Source of the DNA: an uncultured Ruminococcus sp.
Lineage (GTDB): Bacteria; Bacillota; Clostridia; UBA1212
Length of the DNA stretch: 43,019 nucleotides
Assembly (NCBI GenBank): GCA_902792515.1
Contig: CADAZX010000031.1
Coordinates: 1-43,019 of the forward strand
Direction of reading: 5' to 3'
Program-made: the position numbers and the translations under genes
Shown here: positions 7,693 to 14,965 of the stretch, one piece after another
Position numbering within the stretch: the first letter of the stretch is position 1
Layout: each line of letters opens with the position of its first letter
The notes under the pieces: model-generated
The model's input: only the letters and a program-made list of their open reading frames with translations
What the model was told of the DNA's origin: nothing
Databases searched by the model: none

Positions 7693-8262
7693 ATGGCCGG
7701 CGGCGAGATTCTTTTTTGCAGAGACCGCGGCGAGTGGCGCGCGTGGCTTGAGGAGCATTTTGAGACTTGCGACGAGGTGTGGTTCGTTTTTCCGTCGGCG
7801 GCTTCGGGCGAGAAGGGTGTTCTCTACAACGACGCCGTCGAGGAGGCGCTCTGCTTCGGATGGATCGACGGAAGAGCCGGGACGCTTGACGCCACCCACC
7901 AGCTCCGCCGCTTCACACCGCGCAGGAAGGGCAGCCCGTATTCAAGACCGAACGTTGAGCGGTTGATAAAGCTTGACGCGGAGGGAAAGATCCACCCGGA
8001 AATCAGACCGTCCGTCGAAGCGCTGATCACGGCGCCGTTCGTGTATCCCGAGGACATTTTGGAGGCGATCCGGAGCGACGGTGAGGCGTGGAAACATTTT
8101 GAATCGTTTTCGGAGCCGTACAAAAGGATCCGGGTCGCGTACGTCGACGCCGCGAGAAAAAGGCCCGCCGAGTTTCAAAAACGCCTCGAGAATTTCATCC
8201 GCAGGACGCGCGAGAACAAGCTGATTACGGGCTACGGCGGAATTGAAAAGTATTACAAGTGA
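7693..8262 (+). CDS. YdeI/OmpD-associated family protein
   Basis: A 189-residue soluble protein. The block EWRAWLEEHFETCDEVWFVF...LYNDAVEEALCFGWIDGRAG...RRFTPRRKGSPYSRPNVERL is the characteristic core of the YdeI/OmpD-associated (bacteriocin-protection-like) family. The C-terminal half, ending with a lysine-rich ENKLITGYGGIEKYYK, matches the family pattern of a helical tail. The molecular function is not established. GGAAGAGGTG lies just upstream of the ATG. The gene follows the 7621 hairpin and is 15 bases before the next gene, so the two are likely co-transcribed. Confidence 0.88.
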   Translation: MAGGEILFCRDRGEWRAWLEEHFETCDEVWFVFPSAASGEKGVLYNDAVEEALCFGWIDGRAGTLDATHQLRRFTPRRKGSPYSRPNVERLIKLDAEGKIHPEIRPSVEALITAPFVYPEDILEAIRSDGEAWKHFESFSEPYKRIRVAYVDAARKRPAEFQKRLENFIRRTRENKLITGYGGIEKYYK

Positions 8263-8277
8263 CAGAGGAGGGCTGAA

Positions 8278-9381
8278 ATGACCGTTCATCCGATTCCTCC
8301 TGTTTTCGACAGTGACTCAAAAATACTGATTTTGGGCAGCTTTCCGTCCGTGAAGTCGCGGGAGGCGGGGTTTTTCTACGGCCACCCGCAGAATCGTTTT
8401 TGGAAGGTGCTGGCAGCGGTTTTCGGCGAAAACGTTCCGGATTCCGTGGGCGAAAAGGTGGCCTTCCTGAAAAGAAACCGCGTGGCGCTGTGGGACGTTA
8501 TCGGGTCGTGCGAGATCGAGGGTTCGTCGGACGCGAGCATCAAAAACGTGACGCCCAACGATCTGGGCGTGATTTTCTCCGCCGCCGACATAAAGGCCGT
8601 GTTCGTGAACGGAAAAACCGCGCAAAGATACTACGACAGGTACGTTCTTCCGGTTACCGGCAGGGAGGCGGTGTGCCTTCCTTCGACAAGTCCCGCGAAC
8701 GCCGCGTGGAGCACGGAAAGGCTGACCGCCGAGTGGAAGCGCATGTTAGGCGGCTTTACTGGCTTGAACCATGGAAAAAGCGCCGTGGTGTACGTTCACG
8801 GACAGGGCGGGAGCGTAGGCGAGGCTGACAGGCTTGAGCGGCTTTTTGAAAATTGCGACGTGGAAGGGTTTGATTACAGGGCTTCTGCGCCGCGCGAGGC
8901 TGCCGCGGAGTTCCCGGCGTATTTCGGGAGTATTTTCCGGAAATATGATAAGGTGACGCTTGTCGCGAACAGTCTCGGCGCGTTTTTCTCGATGTACGCA
9001 CTCGGCGGCACGCCCGCTTTCCGGTTCGAAAAGGCTTTTTTCATCTCGCCTGTCGTCGACATGGAGGCGCTGATCTTGAGAATGATGAAGTCTGCGGGCG
9101 TTTCTGAGGAGGCGCTTCGCGAAAAAGGCCGGATCGCGACGGATTCCGGCGCGGAGCTCTCGTGGGATTACATTAAGAGTGTCCGCGAAAAGAGTCTTGA
9201 ATGGGACGTTCCGACCGCGGTTCTGTACGGCGAAAACGACTTTCTTGTGCCTTACGGCGAGATTTTGAAGTTTGCGGACAAGACCGGCGCGATTGTTACG
9301 GTCATGAAAAACGGGGAACACTGGTTCCACACAGAGGAGCAGCTGGCGTTCATGGACCGCTGGATTTTGGACAACAAATGA
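8278..9381 (+). CDS. Fusion: uracil/hypoxanthine-DNA glycosylase (UDG superfamily) plus alpha/beta hydrolase
   Basis: A 367-residue protein with two unrelated domains. Residues 1-157 are a UDG-superfamily glycosylase: ILGSFPS (18-24), FYGHPQNRFWKVL (33-45) and LPSTSPAN (134-141), as in DNA-deoxyinosine/mismatch glycosylases that excise damaged bases. Residues 164-367 are an alpha/beta hydrolase: VVYVHGQGG (170-178), nucleophile Ser232 in ANSLG, Asp321 in YGENDFLVP and His348 or His351. Families with these motifs are normally separate proteins. The junction has no stop codon. An in-frame TTG at 8764 (codon 163) could reinitiate the second domain. A start at 8278 is supported by AGAGGAGG. The fusion may be a genuine bifunctional protein or a lost stop codon. 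Confidence 0.82.
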   Translation: MTVHPIPPVFDSDSKILILGSFPSVKSREAGFFYGHPQNRFWKVLAAVFGENVPDSVGEKVAFLKRNRVALWDVIGSCEIEGSSDASIKNVTPNDLGVIFSAADIKAVFVNGKTAQRYYDRYVLPVTGREAVCLPSTSPANAAWSTERLTAEWKRMLGGFTGLNHGKSAVVYVHGQGGSVGEADRLERLFENCDVEGFDYRASAPREAAAEFPAYFGSIFRKYDKVTLVANSLGAFFSMYALGGTPAFRFEKAFFISPVVDMEALILRMMKSAGVSEEALREKGRIATDSGAELSWDYIKSVREKSLEWDVPTAVLYGENDFLVPYGEILKFADKTGAIVTVMKNGEHWFHTEEQLAFMDRWILDNK

Positions 9382-9417
9382 CTTTTCCGGATTTCCGGGA
9401 AATAAAAGGGGTGTTTT

Positions 9418-9756
9418 ATGAACAAATTGATTGCGTATTGCGGACTTGACTGCGGAAAATGCGAGGCGCGCGAGGCGACGCTCACGGACAACGACGGGCT
9501 GCGCAAAAAAGTGGCGAAGGAGTGGTCGGAGCTTAACGGCGTCACGATCACGCCTGAGATGATCAACTGTACCGGCTGCAGGGTCGCGGGCGCGAAAACG
9601 CCTTTCTGCGACAAACTGTGCCCGATCAGGCAGTGCGCCATGACGAAAAACGTCGAGACGTGCGGAAACTGCCCGGAAATGGACGGCTGCGAAAAGCTCG
9701 CGATGATTACGGGCAACAACGCGCAGGCGCTCGAAAATCTCAAAAAGGAAAAGTGA
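9418..9756 (+). CDS. DUF3795 cysteine-rich protein
   Basis: A 112-residue protein opening with IAYCGLDCGKCEAREAT and carrying many cysteines in CxxC pairs: CGLDCGKC, CTGC, CDKLCPIRQC, CGNCPEMDGC. This is the DUF3795 pattern, thought to bind zinc or another metal; no biochemical role is established. The length is typical. RBS AAAAGGGGTG lies upstream. The gap to the next gene is only four bases, so translation may be coupled. Confidence 0.88.
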   Translation: MNKLIAYCGLDCGKCEAREATLTDNDGLRKKVAKEWSELNGVTITPEMINCTGCRVAGAKTPFCDKLCPIRQCAMTKNVETCGNCPEMDGCEKLAMITGNNAQALENLKKEK

Positions 9757-9760
9757 GCCG

Positions 9761-10369
9761 GTGAAAGAGATGTTTTTAGAAAATGATAAACCGGATGCTT
9801 GCGCTTGCGGAGGCAGAAGCGGAAGCGGCTTTTTAAGCCTCAGGCCCTTTAAGGAGTCCGACGCCTTCAAAATGGCAGAGTGGATCCGCGACAGGGACAC
9901 GTATTTTATGCTCGGAGGGCCGCACCTTGCGCCTTACCCGGTTTCCGCGGAGGACATAATCGGGAAGTATTTCCGGGAAAACGGCGGCTGCGCGGAGGCG
10001 GACAATTTCTACCCGATGACCGCGACCGAAAACGGCGAACCTGTCGGCCAGCTCATTGTGAGGTACACGGGCGGCGACAGGCGGAAACTGAGGTTCGGCT
10101 GGGTCGTCGTCGACGGCAGGAAGCGCGGCCGCGGTTACGGAAGGGAGATGCTCGGGCTCGGGCTCGTTTTCGCGTTCGAGGTCATGGGCGCCTCGCTCGT
10201 CACGATAGGCGTTTTCGAGGAAAACATGCGCGCGTACAACTGCTACGTTTCCGCCGGCTTCCGCGCGAACCCGGACGCGCAGGTCAAGACCGAGACGGTC
10301 GACGGAAAAGAACAAAAAATAATCGAGCTTGTGATAACAAGAGAAGAATACAACCGCCGGAAGACTTGA
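9761..10369 (+). CDS. GNAT-family N-acetyltransferase
   Basis: A 202-residue GNAT protein. After a Cys/Gly-rich N-terminus of about 25 residues (PDACACGGRSGSG), the domain begins at FLSLRPFKESDAFKMAEWI. The acetyl-CoA loop is VVVDGRKRGRGYGREML, followed by the typical VFEENMRAYNCYVSAGFR. It resembles the RimJ/RimL-type branch that acetylates protein N-termini or small amines, but the substrate is not readable. The start is either GTG 9761 or ATG 9770; GGTGA in front of 9770 makes the latter slightly attractive. Confidence 0.82.
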   Translation: MKEMFLENDKPDACACGGRSGSGFLSLRPFKESDAFKMAEWIRDRDTYFMLGGPHLAPYPVSAEDIIGKYFRENGGCAEADNFYPMTATENGEPVGQLIVRYTGGDRRKLRFGWVVVDGRKRGRGYGREMLGLGLVFAFEVMGASLVTIGVFEENMRAYNCYVSAGFRANPDAQVKTETVDGKEQKIIELVITREEYNRRKT

Positions 10370-10398
10370 ATCCGCGCGGAAAGTAAGAATCATATGAC

Positions 10399-10427
10399 TT
10401 GAATTTTTGCCTAAACGAAGGTAAAAC
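10399..10427 (+). promoter_or_regulatory. Possible promoter of the yhfC-SDR pair
   Basis: TTGAAT (10399-10404) and TAAAAC (10422-10427) are separated by 17 bp. The RBS of the YhfC-like gene follows. The -10 box is imperfect, so this is a moderate-to-weak call. Confidence 0.35.
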
Positions 10428-10442
10428 AACGGAGGAACCTTT

Positions 10443-11297
10443 ATGAGCGGGAACGTTTACGAACTCGGAAGGGTGCCGCTGCTCTCGATCCTGGGAATGG
10501 CGGTCAGCGCGATCGTGTCGATCGGAATCGCGGTCGCGGCGCTGATAATTATCTACAAGAAAACAAAAGGAAAGCTGATAAGCTCGCTGATCGGGGCCGT
10601 GACTTTTATAGTCCTCGTACTGTTTGTCGAGCAGCTTCTTCATCAGGTGCTGTTTTCGCTTTTCCCGGATTTCTTTCTTGGGAACAGATTCGTCTACGCC
10701 GTGTACGGCGGAATGGCGGCGGCGGTTTTCGAGGAATTCGGGCGGCTTTTGGCGATGGGCGTCATTATGAAAAAGTTCCTGACGAAGCAGAATTCGCTTC
10801 TGTACGGCGTGGGGCACGGCGGCGCCGAGGCGGTGATTCTCGGCGGCTTGAACGGGATCTCGAATATTATGTTCTCGCTGCTCATCAACGCGGGAATTAT
10901 GGAAAAGCTTCTCGGCGGAGTTCTGAGCTCACAGGCGCCGGCGCTTGCGGCACAGCTTTCGCCACTCTGGCTGCAGCCGTCGTACATGTTTTTGATCGCG
11001 CCGGTCGAGCGCATCGGAGCGTTCGTGCTTCAGTTCTGCCTCTCGTACTTCGTGTACCGCTCGATCAGGAACAGGAACGCGGCGTACTTCATTCTCGCGC
11101 TTGGAATCCACTTCACGGTCGACGCGGGCATCGTTCTCGCCGCGAACGCTATGCCGCTCTTGCTTGTTGAGGCGCTGTTTTTGATCGTCGTGGCGCAGAT
11201 CGCTGCCGGCGTGTTCCTGCTTTACAGGTTTGAGAGGGCGAAAAAAGAGCCGGCGGCGGAAATCGCGGCTGCCGGGCAGGGAATCGTTAACGGGTGA
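10443..11297 (+). CDS. YhfC-family intramembrane metalloprotease-like protein
   Basis: A 284-residue polytopic membrane protein with about seven to eight helices. The conserved residues are in FEEFGRLLAMGVIMKK (EEFGR) and YGVGHGGAEAVILGG (GHGGAE), the putative metal-ligand/catalytic motifs of the YhfC family, which belongs to the CPBP/PrsW-like intramembrane glutamic/metalloprotease group by similarity. A third histidine lies in LALGIHFTVDAG. The substrate is unknown. The RBS ACGGAGGA gives a clear start. The stop is four bases before the ATG of the SDR gene, which suggests translational coupling. Confidence 0.85.
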   Translation: MSGNVYELGRVPLLSILGMAVSAIVSIGIAVAALIIIYKKTKGKLISSLIGAVTFIVLVLFVEQLLHQVLFSLFPDFFLGNRFVYAVYGGMAAAVFEEFGRLLAMGVIMKKFLTKQNSLLYGVGHGGAEAVILGGLNGISNIMFSLLINAGIMEKLLGGVLSSQAPALAAQLSPLWLQPSYMFLIAPVERIGAFVLQFCLSYFVYRSIRNRNAAYFILALGIHFTVDAGIVLAANAMPLLLVEALFLIVVAQIAAGVFLLYRFERAKKEPAAEIAAAGQGIVNG

Positions 11298-11300
11298 AAA

Positions 11301-12095
11301 ATGGGTAATTATTTCGTGAGCGGGGCGTGCGGCGGAATGGGCCGCGCCGTCTCGAAAATTCTTGTCGAAAACGGCCACTCGGTGTGGGGAACGGACGTCG
11401 CGGCGTATGAGACCGCGGGCGAAAGGCTTCACATTTTCCGCGCTGACGTGACAAAAACGGCCGAACTCGAAAAGGTCGCGGAGACGGTCAAAAAAGAGGC
11501 CGGCACGCTTGACGGAATCATAAACATCGCCGGCGTTTACGACCTGAACTCCTTGATCGAGATGTCAGAGGAGGACTTCGTGCGTGACTTCGACGTCAAT
11601 CTTTTCGGCGCTTTCCGCGTCAACAAGGTTTTCGTGCCGATGCTCGCGGAAAAAGGTCGCGTCGTCATCGTCACGAGCGAGCTCGCTCCGCTGCCGCCGC
11701 TTCCGTTCACCGGAATCTACGCGATCACGAAGGCGGCGCTCGACAGGTACGCTGACGCGCTCAGAATGGAGCTTCAGCTGACAGGCAAAAAGGTCATTGT
11801 TTTGAGACCCGGCGCGGTCAAAACAGGCATGCTGCCGGCGTCCGTCAAAAAGCTCGAGGACTTTTGCGCAAGCACGAAAACGTACAAGGTCAGCTCGGAG
11901 AGGTTCAAAAATGTCGTCGAGAGAGTCGAGTCGAGAAACGTTCCGCCTGAAAAAATCGCGTCCGTGATCAAAAAGGCGCTCGAGGTCAAGCGCCCGAAAA
12001 ACGTCTACACGATAAACCGGAACCCGCTGCTCCTGCTCTACGGAGCGATGCCGCGAAGGCTTCGGCTGTGGGCAATCAGGAAAATCCTTAAATAA
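11301..12095 (+). CDS. Short-chain dehydrogenase/reductase (SDR)
   Basis: A 264-residue NAD(P)-dependent oxidoreductase. The cofactor loop SGACGGMGRAV (residues 7-17) has the TGxxxGxG form with S for T; the NIAGVYDL segment corresponds to NNAG, and the catalytic tetrad is recognisable in SELAPLPPLPFTGIYAITKAAL (YxxxK with the serine replaced by the SEL/PFT region). The C-terminal segment after about 205 (PEKIASVIKKALEV...TINRNPLLLLYGAMPRRL) is typical of classical SDRs acting on lipidic or steroid-like substrates, but the substrate is unknown. It is coupled to yhfC and followed by a strong bidirectional hairpin. Confidence 0.85.
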   Translation: MGNYFVSGACGGMGRAVSKILVENGHSVWGTDVAAYETAGERLHIFRADVTKTAELEKVAETVKKEAGTLDGIINIAGVYDLNSLIEMSEEDFVRDFDVNLFGAFRVNKVFVPMLAEKGRVVIVTSELAPLPPLPFTGIYAITKAALDRYADALRMELQLTGKKVIVLRPGAVKTGMLPASVKKLEDFCASTKTYKVSSERFKNVVERVESRNVPPEKIASVIKKALEVKRPKNVYTINRNPLLLLYGAMPRRLRLWAIRKILK

Positions 12096-12110
12096 TTATT
12101 TATAAAGGAA

Positions 12111-12149
12111 GGCCGCCCCCTAAAAATGCGTGACCAAAAGGGGGCGGCC
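12111..12149. terminator. Bidirectional terminator hairpin between convergent genes
   Basis: GGCCGCCCCC (12111-12120) pairs with GGGGGCGGCC (12140-12149), a 10-bp GC-only stem with a 19-base loop. It sits between the stop of the + strand SDR gene and the stop of the - strand URO-D gene. A short T-containing tract (CTTTCATAT) follows on the + strand, and TCCTTTATAAATAA follows on the - strand. Confidence 0.7.
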
Positions 12150-12179
12150 GCTTTCATATACCTAAATATAGGTCAAATT

Positions 12180-13190
12180 TCAAATCCATTCGCGAACGGC
12201 CCTCTCGCCGTACTCGCGCAGCATTTCAACGTAGACCTTGTATCTCTCGAGCGGGCAGTCGGGCGGCGTCTGGTGGTCGACGCTCGGAATGAACCCGCCG
12301 GTTCTCATCGCCGGCAGGAGCCTCTCGAACTCGCCGCGCATTTCATTTTCGCCGATACGCATCGTCATCTTGTCGAACGCGCCGATAAACAGGAAGTCGG
12401 GGTGCGCCTCGCGGAGCTTGTTCACGTCGACGCCTGCCTGGTGCTCAAGCGGCAGGATGCCTTCGATTCCCGCACGTTTCAGCCACGGGATCATTGTCGT
12501 GACGTCGCCGTCGCTGTCGACGATCACCTTCGTGCCGTGTTCCTTGATAAAGGGCACGACTTTTTGGTAGTAGGGGAGCAGGAACTCGTCGAAGGAGCTT
12601 TCCGAGATCATCGGACCGTTGTTGTAGCTCATGTCCTCGCCGAAGGTCATGAAATCGGGCGTCAGCACCTCGTAAATGCGCTCCATCTGGCGCAGCTGGA
12701 ACTCCGCAAGGTCGTCGAGAATGCGGTGGTAGAGCTCGGGCTCGTCGTAGAACGAGTAGAGGTGGGGCTCGATGCCCATCAGCGTGCGCGGGAACCAGAA
12801 GCCGCCGTCAAGCGAGAACCAGATCGGAAAGTCGCCGCGGTCGTGCGCGGGCTTCAGGCGCTTCATGTCCTCGATGCACCAGTCGACAGCGCTGTCTGAG
12901 TAGAGGTAGGGGAGAATCTCCTCGTAGCCTTCTTCGCCCTCCATAATCGGCCCGCCGTTGAAAGCGGGCTGCGGGCAGTCCGGCGTTTTGTGGGGCAGCC
13001 AGAACTGTATGTGCTGGTCCAGTCCGAGCGTCGGCGCGATGTCTCTGAAGCCAAGCCCCTTGGGGAGCCCCTGTTTTTCCCACTCGACGATCGTGCGGTC
13101 GACCCACCAGGAAGCCCATTCGATCATCGGTAGCCTGTCGTCCGGCTTTTCAAAATTAAGAACTGCTCTTACTCTATCTCTGTTTGTCAT
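12180..13190 (-). CDS. Uroporphyrinogen decarboxylase (URO-D) family protein, probably a methyltransferase-like paralogue
   Basis: A 336-residue TIM-barrel protein. It opens with TNRDRVRAVLNFEKPDRLP-like sequence, the typical start of URO-D-superfamily proteins in anaerobes, and contains FGEDMSYNNGPMISESSFDEFLLPYYQKV and a later KVIVDSDGDVTTMIPWLKRAGIEGILPLEHQAG. These segments match the MtaA/corrinoid-methyltransferase-like branch better than HemE, which keeps an N-terminal arginine pair for substrate. No corrinoid protein gene is adjacent, so the partner is unknown. RBS TAGGAGAG lies eight bases upstream. It is downstream of pdp on the same strand but separated by a folded 400-bp element, so it may not belong to the deo operon. 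Confidence 0.8.
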   Translation of the reverse strand: MTNRDRVRAVLNFEKPDDRLPMIEWASWWVDRTIVEWEKQGLPKGLGFRDIAPTLGLDQHIQFWLPHKTPDCPQPAFNGGPIMEGEEGYEEILPYLYSDSAVDWCIEDMKRLKPAHDRGDFPIWFSLDGGFWFPRTLMGIEPHLYSFYDEPELYHRILDDLAEFQLRQMERIYEVLTPDFMTFGEDMSYNNGPMISESSFDEFLLPYYQKVVPFIKEHGTKVIVDSDGDVTTMIPWLKRAGIEGILPLEHQAGVDVNKLREAHPDFLFIGAFDKMTMRIGENEMRGEFERLLPAMRTGGFIPSVDHQTPPDCPLERYKVYVEMLREYGERAVREWI

Positions 13191-13602
13191 ATTTCTCTCC
13201 TAAAAATAGCTATTGAAACGCTGATTAAATGCTCTTTACGCAAGCGGCGAATGCATTACTGCGTAAACTTGAACGTAGTTCGTATATTAATACTGTTCTT
13301 CAAGCATATAAGGTGTCTTACGACAGATTTGCTGCCGCTTGCTTTGCGCGGACCCGCGTGTGTCTCCGCTTGGTCTCCGGTTTAGCTGACGCTAAAAGTC
13401 GCCCTCGCGCGAGACACACGCGACTCTACCTTATAATCGCCGCCGCAGTTTTATGTTGGCGGCATGAACGATTCCGCGAAGCGGTCAATTTTATGTTGGC
13501 GGCATGAACGATTCCGCGAAGCGGTCAAGTGAGGGCCGCAACATAAAATGCGGCTTCGGGGTCGCGCACGCAAAAATAGCTATTTAATCAGCATTTCATG
13601 AA
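13191..13602. other. Structured intergenic element (MITE-like candidate) between pdp and the URO-D gene
   Basis: No gene is seen, but the region is highly organised. Ends: TGAAACGCTGATTAAA (13214-13229) and TTTAATCAGCATTTCA (13583-13598) are inverted copies with one mismatch, and AAAAATAGCTATT occurs as a direct repeat at 13202-13214 and 13572-13584. Inside: TATAAGGT (13307-13314) pairs with ACCTTATA (13428-13435), CGCGTGTGTCTC (13355-13366) pairs perfectly with GAGACACACGCG (13411-13422), and TTTAGC-TGAC-GCTAAA (13381-13396) is an apical hairpin. A perfect 40-bp tandem duplication follows at 13449-13528. Together this could be a non-autonomous mobile element or a structured RNA/attenuator. 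Confidence 0.65.
13449..13528. repeat. Perfect tandem duplication of a 40-bp unit
   Basis: The 40 bases at 13449-13488 are repeated exactly at 13489-13528. Each unit starts TTTTATGTTGGCGGC and contains the mini-hairpin CCGC-GAA-GCGG. An inverted version of the unit start, GCCGCAACATAAAA, follows at 13535-13548. Confidence 0.9.
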
Positions 13603-14904
13603 TTATCTGATAATCTTGAGAATCAGCTTTTCCTCGGGAACGTTGCCGCGTCCGATTTCGAGAGCGCTCAAAAACCGTTCCTCGGCCTGGGCAACTGAAG
13701 CTTCGTCGTTTGTGAAAAGCGTGGCGATCACGTCACTTTTTTTCACGCTGTCGCCTGTTTTTTTCGCGAGAACGATTCCTGCGGCGTGGTCGATCGGGTC
13801 CTCTTTGGAGATCCTGCCGGCGCCGAGTATCGCGGCCGCCTTGCCGATGTCCTCCGCGTTCATTTTGCGGATCCTGCCGCCCTTGGGAGCGCGAACCTCG
13901 TACGCGAACGCGGCCTTCGGGAACAAATCCGTGTCGTCAAGAACGGACGTGTCGCCGCCCTGCGCTCCGATCCACTCTTTCATTTTCGCGAACGCCTTGC
14001 CTGTTTCGATCGCGTTTTCGACCTCACGGCGTGCTGATTCGGGCGTGATGCTTTTCACGAGCGAGACCATTTCCGTCGCGAGCGAGACAGAAACCTCGTA
14101 GAGGTCGCCTTTTTCGAGACCTTTAAGCACGTTGACCGCCTCGATGACTTCGAGCGAGTTGCCTACCGCGAACCCGAGCGGGCGGTCCATGTCGGTGAGC
14201 AGGGCGGAAACGTTCCTGCCGCAGCTTTTTCCGATCCGGACCATATTTTCCGCGAGCTTTTCGGCGTCCTCAGGCGTCTTCATGAACGCTCCGCTGCCGG
14301 TTTTGACGTCAAGAACGATATTTTTCGAGCCGGCGGCGAGCTTCTTGCTCATGATGCTCGAGGTGATGAGCGGGATCGAGTCGATGGTGGCGGTGACGTC
14401 GCGAAGCGCGTACAGCTTTTTGTCTGCGGGCGTCAGGTTGCCGGTCTGGCCGATCAAGGCAAGCCCCGTTCTTTCGACCTGGTCCAGAAACTCCTCCTCG
14501 GAGAGTGAGGTGCGGTAGCCGGGAATCGACTCGAGCTTGTCGACGGTGCCTCCGGTGTGGCCTAGACCGCGGCCGGACATTTTCGCGACCTTGCAGCCGA
14601 GGGACGAAACGATCGGGCAGAGAATCAGCGAGGTCTTGTCGCCGACGCCGCCCGTGGAGTGCTTGTCGACAGAGAGGTTCCCGAATCTCGAGAGATCGAC
14701 CGTATCGCCGGAACGCGCCATTGCGTCAGTAAGAGCCGCAGTCTCGCGGTCGGTCATTCCCGCAAAGCACACCGCCATGCAAAAAGCGGCCGCCTGGTAG
14801 TCGGGAATAGAGCCCTCCGTGTAGCCCTTGATGAAAAACTCGATCTCCTCGCGGGTGAGCTCCTCGCCGTAGCGCTTTTTTTGCAAAATATCATACATTC
14901 TCAT
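13603..14904 (-). CDS. pdp: Pyrimidine-nucleoside (thymidine) phosphorylase
   Basis: Cleaves thymidine, deoxyuridine and (in Pdp-type enzymes) uridine with phosphate to the base and (deoxy)ribose-1-phosphate. The 433-residue protein has the family phosphate-binding block SVDKHSTGGVGDKTSLIL, the helical domain opening MRMYDILQKKRYGEELTREEI, and the C-terminal alpha/beta lobe with VRAPKGGRI. The Lys in DVKTGSGAFM is also conserved. I start at ATG 14904, preceded by ACAGGTGA, rather than at the in-frame GTG at 14913. It is the last clear gene of the minus-strand deo operon. Whether uridine is also used cannot be decided here. Confidence 0.95.
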   Translation of the reverse strand: MRMYDILQKKRYGEELTREEIEFFIKGYTEGSIPDYQAAAFCMAVCFAGMTDRETAALTDAMARSGDTVDLSRFGNLSVDKHSTGGVGDKTSLILCPIVSSLGCKVAKMSGRGLGHTGGTVDKLESIPGYRTSLSEEEFLDQVERTGLALIGQTGNLTPADKKLYALRDVTATIDSIPLITSSIMSKKLAAGSKNIVLDVKTGSGAFMKTPEDAEKLAENMVRIGKSCGRNVSALLTDMDRPLGFAVGNSLEVIEAVNVLKGLEKGDLYEVSVSLATEMVSLVKSITPESARREVENAIETGKAFAKMKEWIGAQGGDTSVLDDTDLFPKAAFAYEVRAPKGGRIRKMNAEDIGKAAAILGAGRISKEDPIDHAAGIVLAKKTGDSVKKSDVIATLFTNDEASVAQAEERFLSALEIGRGNVPEEKLILKIIR

Positions 14905-14965
14905 AAAAATCACCTGTTAAAAACGGTTAAATCTCATTGATAACATGCCGGCTCCGGCGTCACTT

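Noticed and set aside
8746..9900. Minus-strand open frame of about 380 codons opposite the UDG-hydrolase fusion and DUF3795 genes
   Set aside because: It overlaps two supported genes and shows the low-complexity, Arg/Val-rich composition of antisense translation.
13449..13528. Possible CRISPR-like repeat
   Set aside because: There are only two head-to-tail identical 40-bp units with no spacers between them and no cas gene in the window.
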